DNA of 10,995 nucleotides, from assembly GCA_008501655.1 (NCBI GenBank), contig QQUK01000136.1, positions 1 through 10,995 of the forward strand, given 5' to 3'. Every line of letters starts with the position of its first letter. Position 1 is the first letter of the stretch. The position numbers and the translations under genes are program-made. Origin of the DNA: Calditrichota bacterium (GTDB lineage Bacteria > Zixibacteria > MSB-5A5 > GN15 > FEB-12). The notes below the pieces were generated by a model, which was given only the letters and a program-made list of their open reading frames with translations, ran no database searches and was not told the origin of the DNA. Below, one piece after another: positions 6,760-10,995 of this stretch.

Positions 6760-7706
6760 CGGTAGACCTCCTTGGCGACAGCAGCAAGTTCTGGTGGAAT
6801 AGTAATTTTTATCCGTTCAGCAGTTTTTTCATTATAATGGAACCAGATTACATCTGCGGTTGTAACTGAAATGTTTGCCGGGTTTTCACCGCTTAACACC
6901 TTATTTACGATTGAACCAGCCTGCAGACCAACTGCTTTATAATCAAAATCCAAAGCAAAGAGGGCACCGGATTCGACGACATATTTTGAAAACCCCATAA
7001 ATGGGATACGTTTTCTTAATGTATTAATAAGAATGTATCTTGTTGATTTTGGTTTAAAGAGATTATGATCCGCAACTGACCAGATACCCTGAACATTGCT
7101 GGCAAGTGAATCAAGCATTTTGGGAAGATCTCTTTCGTTTGTTACTTTAAGTGCGACTAATTCCAAGCCTAATTCTTCAGCTATGATTTTAGCCTGAGGA
7201 ATGAGCGGTTCAGTGTTTTCCGTATATAACACCCCGATTTTTTTTAAGTTGGGAATTATCTCTTTAAACTTTTCAAACTGAACATCGGTCGGAATATTTA
7301 TCGATGCACCGGTAATATTTTTTCCGGGGTATTTGATTGAGTTAACAAACCCAGAGAGTACCGGATATTTAACAGAGGAAAATATAATAGGTGTATTTTT
7401 AAAATTATCTTTGGCAAATTGTGTAGGGGAGGAACCAATCGTTAGAATTAAGGATGGTGCTTCGATGTTGATTGTATCAATTAGTGCGGATTTGTTAGTT
7501 TCGCTGATATTAATAATATGTGTAGCAAACTCAGCATTGGGATGTTCGATTTGAATTACTTTTTTAGCCCCCCGAACTGTCCGTTTCGTAGAGGTCAGAT
7601 CATCACCAACCAATATAACTATTTTGGTTGGTTTGTTACCAAACGAGTGAGATGCACATATAACAATTAATAGCGCTAATGTAATAAACCGCAATATCTT
7701 ATACAT
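6756..7706 (-). CDS. Periplasmic substrate-binding protein of the ABC_sub_bind type, likely a sensory binding protein
   Basis: This 316-aa protein has an N-terminal signal peptide (about 1-23, hydrophobic core FITLALLIVICAS). The lone Cys is not in a good lipobox, so a soluble periplasmic form is likelier than a lipoprotein. The rest is typical of the ABC_sub_bind (PF04392) family: KIVILVGDD strand, LILTIGSSPTQFAK, TPIIFSSVKYP, the NITGASINIP hinge segment, LKKIGVLYTENTEP, GIWSVADHNLF and IPFMGFSKYVVESGALFALDFDY. Family members are periplasmic binding proteins, often of uncertain ligand. No permease or ATPase gene is present here, and the stop overlaps the membrane kinase start by 4 bp, so I infer that it delivers a ligand signal to that kinase and does not feed a transporter. 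It is first in the operon and has only a weak ribosome site. Confidence 0.9.
   Translation of the reverse strand: MYKILRFITLALLIVICASHSFGNKPTKIVILVGDDLTSTKRTVRGAKKVIQIEHPNAEFATHIINISETNKSALIDTINIEAPSLILTIGSSPTQFAKDNFKNTPIIFSSVKYPVLSGFVNSIKYPGKNITGASINIPTDVQFEKFKEIIPNLKKIGVLYTENTEPLIPQAKIIAEELGLELVALKVTNERDLPKMLDSLASNVQGIWSVADHNLFKPKSTRYILINTLRKRIPFMGFSKYVVESGALFALDFDYKAVGLQAGSIVNKVLSGENPANISVTTADVIWFHYNEKTAERIKITIPPELAAVAKEVYR
6760..6773 (-). promoter_or_regulatory. Ribosome binding site for the membrane kinase
   Basis: On the minus strand AAGGAGGT (plus-strand 6766-6773) lies 6 nt before the kinase ATG and within the last codons of the binding-protein gene. With the ATGA start/stop overlap it indicates tight co-translation of the binding protein and the kinase, and much stronger initiation than the operon's first gene shows. 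Confidence 0.85.
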
Positions 7707-7785
7707 CTAAACCGTAATTCTTTCATTTATCTCTTTTTTATAACAGGTCTTACAATCTCAAAAAAGTTGTAATCCCGCGTTGTAT

Positions 7786-7814
7786 CTTATATCTAATCGG
7801 TAATTTAGAGTAAA
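7786..7814 (-). promoter_or_regulatory. Candidate promoter for the minus-strand signalling operon
   Basis: On the minus strand TTTACT (plus 7809-7814) and TATAAG (plus 7786-7791) are separated by 17 bp. This would give a start near 7779 and a leader of about 73 nt containing the TTACAA/TTGTAA dyad. The -10 is a good match and the -35 is fair. The AT-rich setting makes it a tentative call. Confidence 0.3.
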
Positions 7815-7832
7815 ACTTGATAGTCAGAAAAG

Positions 7833-7879
7833 AGGTAAAAGTTGAATATAATTATTACAAAATTGTACTTGTTTTACCT
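7833..7879. repeat. Perfect 8-bp dyad AGGTAAAA / TTTTACCT, possible operator
   Basis: The two half-sites face each other across 31 bp of very AT-rich DNA in the middle of the divergent region. The wide spacing fits two separate half-sites or a loop better than a single dimer footprint. If a regulator binds here it could control both directions. No DNA-binding protein is encoded in the window. Confidence 0.45.
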
Positions 7880-7925
7880 GTTAAGAAAAAAAAATATCTT
7901 CCGATAAAATTCTTAAGCAGTTAGC

Positions 7926-7943
7926 CGGATTGTAATAAATCCG
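7926..7943 (+). repeat. Small hairpin CGGATT-gtaata-AATCCG upstream of the TonB receptor
   Basis: A perfect 6-bp stem with a 6-nt loop lies about 100 bp before the TTG start at 8044 and so within the likely leader. It lacks a U-tract, so it is not a terminator; it could be a leader structure or a protein-binding dyad. Confidence 0.4.
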
Positions 7944-8031
7944 AATTAGATGTATGAAACACTTAGATAATAAAGTTATCACTTGTATGAATCGAATCAA
8001 TAAAAATGATAATAAAGAATTTGAGATAAAC

Positions 8032-8046
8032 GGAGGTTTCACATTG
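8032..8046 (+). promoter_or_regulatory. Ribosome binding site and TTG start that define the TonB receptor
   Basis: GGAGG at 8032-8036 is followed after 7 nt by TTG 8044. Translation from here gives a textbook signal peptide, MVRLTPKLTTLYTLFVCICI followed by FASHAAA. The in-frame ATG at 7954 has no ribosome site and would add 30 polar residues ahead of that signal peptide, so TTG is the better start. Confidence 0.8.
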
Positions 8047-10737
8047 GTAAGATTAACCCCGAAGCTTACTACACTATATACATTATTTGTATGTATCTGT
8101 ATATTCGCTTCGCATGCAGCTGCCGGCATAACCGGAAAGATATCAGGTATTGTACTTGATGCTGAGTTCGGTGAACCGGTTGTTGGGGCTACTATCCGTG
8201 TGATTGGAACAAACTTAGTCACTCAGACAGACATAGATGGGGAATACTTCATTATTAATGTAACAAGTGGTAAATATGATGTGTCAGTCACAACTGTTGG
8301 ATTTGAACAGACAATCAAAAAAGATGTAAGGGTTTTGGTTGATTTAACGACACCTGTTGACTTTGAGTTGATTGAAGAGACAATCGAATTGGATAGAGAT
8401 GTCGTTGTTTATGCTGAAAACCCGATAATTCAGAAAGATTTGACTGCATCTAAGGTTATTTTTACTTCTGACAGACTACGACAGCTCCCCAACATTATAA
8501 CTGTTCAATCTGTATTGACAAACTACCCCGGTGTTGTAATCGGAAGAGATGAAGATATGCACATTCGAGGTGGTCGTTCCGGTCAGGTTGCGTATTATTT
8601 TGATGGTTTTTCAGTACAGGACCCGTTTGTGTCAAACTCAGGTATTAAAATAATGCCTAATGCCTTGGAAGAGTTAACTTTAACTTCCGGTGGATATACT
8701 GCGGAGTATGGTGAAGCACTTTCCGGTGTCGTTTCTGCTGTATCGAAAGAAGGTTCATCTGTTTATTCCGGTTCGATAAAAATGTATGAAGGTATGACTC
8801 ATCCTTATAGTGTATATACGAATGAATGGGGAGGTTTGCAAAAGGTCGGTAATAAATCTGCTTCTTTCCAGCTTTCGGGACCTATGCCATTTTTAAGAAA
8901 ATCAGTTGATCATTTTTCTGTGGCTGGTGAATATCTTCATGATCCTTCATCACTCCCGCATAATGGAATTGTTTCTTATACCGGTACTGCTAAGTTATCA
9001 ACTCAACCGGCACCGCAACTTCGTTTAGTATCAAATATTACATATAATGAATCTCAGGGTGAGATTTATGAACACCGTGACGTTAATAATCGTTCGTATG
9101 ATTTCAATTTAGATGGATTACCGTCATTTAAAAAAGAAGCTTATCTTTTCGGTTTATCGGGTAACTATCATGTAAATGAAAAGATGATCGTTCAAACCCG
9201 ATTTAATCATTTTTATACAATGACAAAAACGGCACCATCTCATGTTTTTGATAAATACTGGAGTGAATGGGACGGATATTCGGAAGATTCAAACGGTGTC
9301 TATAATGGTACAATTGATGATGATAACTATGGTAATGATTATGACCCGCTGGTTGCTTCCGAACTGGTCGGTTTCACTGCAGGAAATGATTACAACCCGA
9401 CATTCAGATATAGAGAATCTAAATATAATTCAATACAGTTAAGTATAGTCAATCAGGTTGATAAGCATAACCAGTTTAAAACCGGTATTGAATACCGTAA
9501 ATATGATATTAAATGGGATTTCAAGCAGTTTTATAATAGCCAGCCTTATGGTGAAAAATACTCAAGTAAGCCGACATATTTTTCATTTTTCTTCCAGGAT
9601 AAAATGGAATATGAATTTTACATAATCAATTTAGGTTTACGCTATGACTACAGAAACAATAATATACAATATAATGCTACACCAGGTAGAGGTTTAGAAG
9701 CTACTTATGTTGATGCAGAAGGTACTTCCAATATCTCACCTCGTATTGGAATATCATTCCCTGTTTCTGAAAGATCAGTTGCTCATTTTAACTATGGACT
9801 CTACTATCAGGTTCCCCGGTTTGATTATTTGTATACTAATCTGCAGGGAGAAGTTGAAAGCGGCTACCCGATATTGGGTAATCCGAACCTGAAACCGGAA
9901 AAGACAACATCGTATGAAATCGGTCTTGATCATATGCTTTCGGATAATCTCAGATTAGATGTTACTGCTTATTATAAAGATATAGAAGACCTTGTCTCCA
10001 CAAGAATTTATGGTATGGTGGATTCTAAAGATGAGGCAAGCAATCCTATAACAGCTTTTGTCAATGAGGATTATGGTTCAGCTAAGGGATTAGACCTCCA
10101 TCTTGAGATGCTTCCCGGTTCAAGATTAATCTCAGGTTCCGTATCTTACGGTTATATGTTAGCAAACGGTATCGGTTCAGATGCTTATGAACCGTATTAC
10201 TCTTATATAACATCGCAAATAGATACAATCGCACCTGTAACAGAGTTCCCCCTTGATTTTGACCAGAGACATACGGTCACAGCTGTTTTAGATTTACGGG
10301 TTCCTTCTAATTATAATTGGAAACTTTTTGGTATGAGTATGCCGACAAATTGGGGAGTCGGATTAGTCGGATCCTATGGTTCCGGCCTTCCGTATACTAT
10401 CACCGATGATTTTGGTAATAGAATCGGTAAACGGAATGAAGGCAGATTACCGGCAAATTATACTGTAGATATGAAATTTAATAAAGACTTTAATATGCAG
10501 CACGGAGATTATAAACTTGGTTTCTTTGTAGAGATTGACAATCTGTTTGATAAACGTAATGTCATAGATGTGTACACAAACACCGGAAGACCGGATGATG
10601 ATGGTGCACCGACAACGGCTATAAATGCTTCTCAGGATCAGGCTGTTGTTAATCAATATGACAGATTGTATGATCATGATCCGCTGCACTATTCAAGACC
10701 CCGGACAATTCGTACCGGGTTAGAATTGAACTTCTAA
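8044..10737 (+). CDS. TonB-dependent outer-membrane receptor with N-terminal carboxypeptidase-regulatory-like domain
   Basis: An outer-membrane gated channel that imports a scarce ligand using TonB/ExbBD energy; the substrate cannot be read from the sequence. From TTG 8044 it is 897 aa. Order: signal peptide 1-27; CarboxypepD_reg-like beta domain about 30-115 (GKISGIVLDAEFGEPVVGAT, then DIDGEYFIINVTSGKYDV); plug about 130-240 with SVLTNYPGVV, HIRGGRSGQVAYYFDGF and GYTAEYGEALSGVVSAVSKE; then the beta-barrel, with NPNLKPEKTTSYEIGLDHML and VEIDNLFDKRNV near the C-terminal strands. It ends in RTGLELNF, with the final aromatic residue expected for BAM recognition. An Asp/Asn-rich loop (about 420-445) is probably extracellular. 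No clear TonB box was picked out. It is divergent from the signalling operon and is followed after 13 bp by a secreted-protein gene. Length and motifs show no break. Confidence 0.93.
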   Translation: MVRLTPKLTTLYTLFVCICIFASHAAAGITGKISGIVLDAEFGEPVVGATIRVIGTNLVTQTDIDGEYFIINVTSGKYDVSVTTVGFEQTIKKDVRVLVDLTTPVDFELIEETIELDRDVVVYAENPIIQKDLTASKVIFTSDRLRQLPNIITVQSVLTNYPGVVIGRDEDMHIRGGRSGQVAYYFDGFSVQDPFVSNSGIKIMPNALEELTLTSGGYTAEYGEALSGVVSAVSKEGSSVYSGSIKMYEGMTHPYSVYTNEWGGLQKVGNKSASFQLSGPMPFLRKSVDHFSVAGEYLHDPSSLPHNGIVSYTGTAKLSTQPAPQLRLVSNITYNESQGEIYEHRDVNNRSYDFNLDGLPSFKKEAYLFGLSGNYHVNEKMIVQTRFNHFYTMTKTAPSHVFDKYWSEWDGYSEDSNGVYNGTIDDDNYGNDYDPLVASELVGFTAGNDYNPTFRYRESKYNSIQLSIVNQVDKHNQFKTGIEYRKYDIKWDFKQFYNSQPYGEKYSSKPTYFSFFFQDKMEYEFYIINLGLRYDYRNNNIQYNATPGRGLEATYVDAEGTSNISPRIGISFPVSERSVAHFNYGLYYQVPRFDYLYTNLQGEVESGYPILGNPNLKPEKTTSYEIGLDHMLSDNLRLDVTAYYKDIEDLVSTRIYGMVDSKDEASNPITAFVNEDYGSAKGLDLHLEMLPGSRLISGSVSYGYMLANGIGSDAYEPYYSYITSQIDTIAPVTEFPLDFDQRHTVTAVLDLRVPSNYNWKLFGMSMPTNWGVGLVGSYGSGLPYTITDDFGNRIGKRNEGRLPANYTVDMKFNKDFNMQHGDYKLGFFVEIDNLFDKRNVIDVYTNTGRPDDDGAPTTAINASQDQAVVNQYDRLYDHDPLHYSRPRTIRTGLELNF

Positions 10738-10750
10738 GCCGGAGCATGTC

Positions 10751-10995
10751 ATGAATACTAATAGAATTTGGAAAATATTTATACTTTTGTTTTTGGTCTG
10801 GTCAGTCACTGTTTCTATTGGAGCAGCTAACGCACCGCTAAAAACAGCAAACCCATTTCCTGGGGATACCGGTAATTTATCTCTTTACCCTGGACCTAAG
10901 ACAATTGACAGGGTTACACATAACCGTGGTAATATTATTACAACGGTTGATAATTTTGGATACATCGGTGGCTATTCATACTATGACTTACCATC
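10751..10995 (+). CDS. Secreted protein of unknown function, N-terminal part only
   Basis: The reading frame starts at ATG 10751 with GGAG at 10741-10744 (6 nt spacing) and is open to the right edge, giving 81 visible residues. It begins with a signal peptide (MNTNRIWKIFILLFLVWSVT, cleaved probably near IGAANA). The mature part opens with PGDTGNLSLYPGPKTIDRV, HNRGNIITTVDNFGYIGGYS and YYDLPS. The RGNI..TV.NFG.IG phrase is reminiscent of N-termini of large secreted proteins found beside TonB-dependent receptors in FCB-type genomes, but I cannot name the family. The 13-bp gap after the receptor stop and lack of a terminator make one transcript likely. It may be a surface partner of the receptor. 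Confidence 0.8.
   Translation, partial: MNTNRIWKIFILLFLVWSVTVSIGAANAPLKTANPFPGDTGNLSLYPGPKTIDRVTHNRGNIITTVDNFGYIGGYSYYDLP

Larger units (their letters stand above)
7707..8043. promoter_or_regulatory. Divergent control region between the signalling operon and the TonB receptor
   Basis: These 337 bp hold no convincing gene; frames crossing them lack ribosome sites and domains. Several inverted repeats are visible: TTACAA-11-TTGTAA (7750-7755, 7767-7772), AGGTAAAA-31-TTTTACCT (7833-7840, 7872-7879) and CGGATT-6-AATCCG (7926-7931, 7938-7943). TTACAA/TTGTAA hexamers recur at 7750, 7767, 7855 and 7930. Promoter candidates are a minus-strand pair at 7786-7814 and a weak plus-strand pair, TTTACC (7873-7878) / TATCTT (7895-7900), spaced 16 bp. 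The weak plus-strand -35 overlaps the right half of the AGGTAAAA dyad, which would suit an operator. All of these are sequence patterns only. Confidence 0.5.

Noticed and set aside
7841..7852. TATAAT at 7847 as the TonB receptor -10 box
   Set aside because: No acceptable -35 lies 16-18 bp upstream; the TTGATA at 7817 is about 24 bp away.
7881..8222. 113-aa minus-strand frame across the divergent region
   Set aside because: It overlaps the start and signal peptide of the TonB receptor, is low in recognisable structure and has no ribosome site.
9242..9892. Short plus-strand frames inside the TonB receptor
   Set aside because: They are out-of-frame readings within a certain gene, without start signals.
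10447..10689. 80-aa minus-strand frame inside the 3' end of the TonB receptor
   Set aside because: Antisense shadow, Ile-rich, with no ribosome site.
1..10995. CRISPR arrays, tRNA or rRNA genes, phage genes
   Set aside because: No regularly spaced direct repeats, cloverleaf-like segments, rRNA-like blocks or phage proteins were seen on either strand.

Overview
The window is AT-rich DNA from a Gram-negative bacterium. A 5'-truncated class II ribonucleotide reductase, a TonB-dependent receptor with an N-terminal carboxypeptidase-regulatory-like domain, and a following secreted protein of a style common in the FCB superphylum and its uncultured relatives suggest that broad group. This is inferred from protein style only; no rRNA or marker search was possible.

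Layout. (1) Bases 1-1299, plus strand: the C-terminal end of NrdJ, then an unrecognised 253-aa protein with a helical region, an acidic linker and a possible roadblock/LC7-like C-terminus, closed by a strong intrinsic terminator (1322-1351). (2) Bases 1351-1530: an intergenic island of about 180 bp, more GC-rich than its surroundings, bounded by imperfect terminal inverted repeats of about 30 bp; it looks like a MITE-like element. (3) Bases 1676-2623, plus strand: acpS and pyrE, abutting as TAAATG, with a TTG start for acpS. (4) Bases 7706 down to 2620, minus strand: a tight five-gene signalling operon made of a periplasmic substrate-binding protein (ABC_sub_bind type), a membrane histidine kinase, two stand-alone receiver proteins, and a soluble receiver-GAF-like-histidine-kinase hybrid. 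The last gene and pyrE are convergent and overlap by 4 bp at their stops. (5) Bases 7707-8043: a divergent control region with several inverted repeats. (6) Bases 8044-10737, plus strand: a full-length TonB-dependent receptor, best started at TTG 8044, followed after 13 bp by the start of a secreted protein cut by the window edge.

How it works together. The minus-strand operon has the parts of a multistep phosphorelay: the binding protein probably senses a small ligand in the periplasm and presents it to the membrane kinase (no ABC permease or ATPase is present), which could phosphorylate three receiver domains; one receiver is fused to a second kinase. None of the receivers carries a DNA-binding or enzymatic output domain, so the final output lies outside the operon or works by protein-protein contact. 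The divergently placed outer-membrane receptor is a plausible regulatory target or ligand-uptake partner, but that link is inference from position and the shared intergenic region only.
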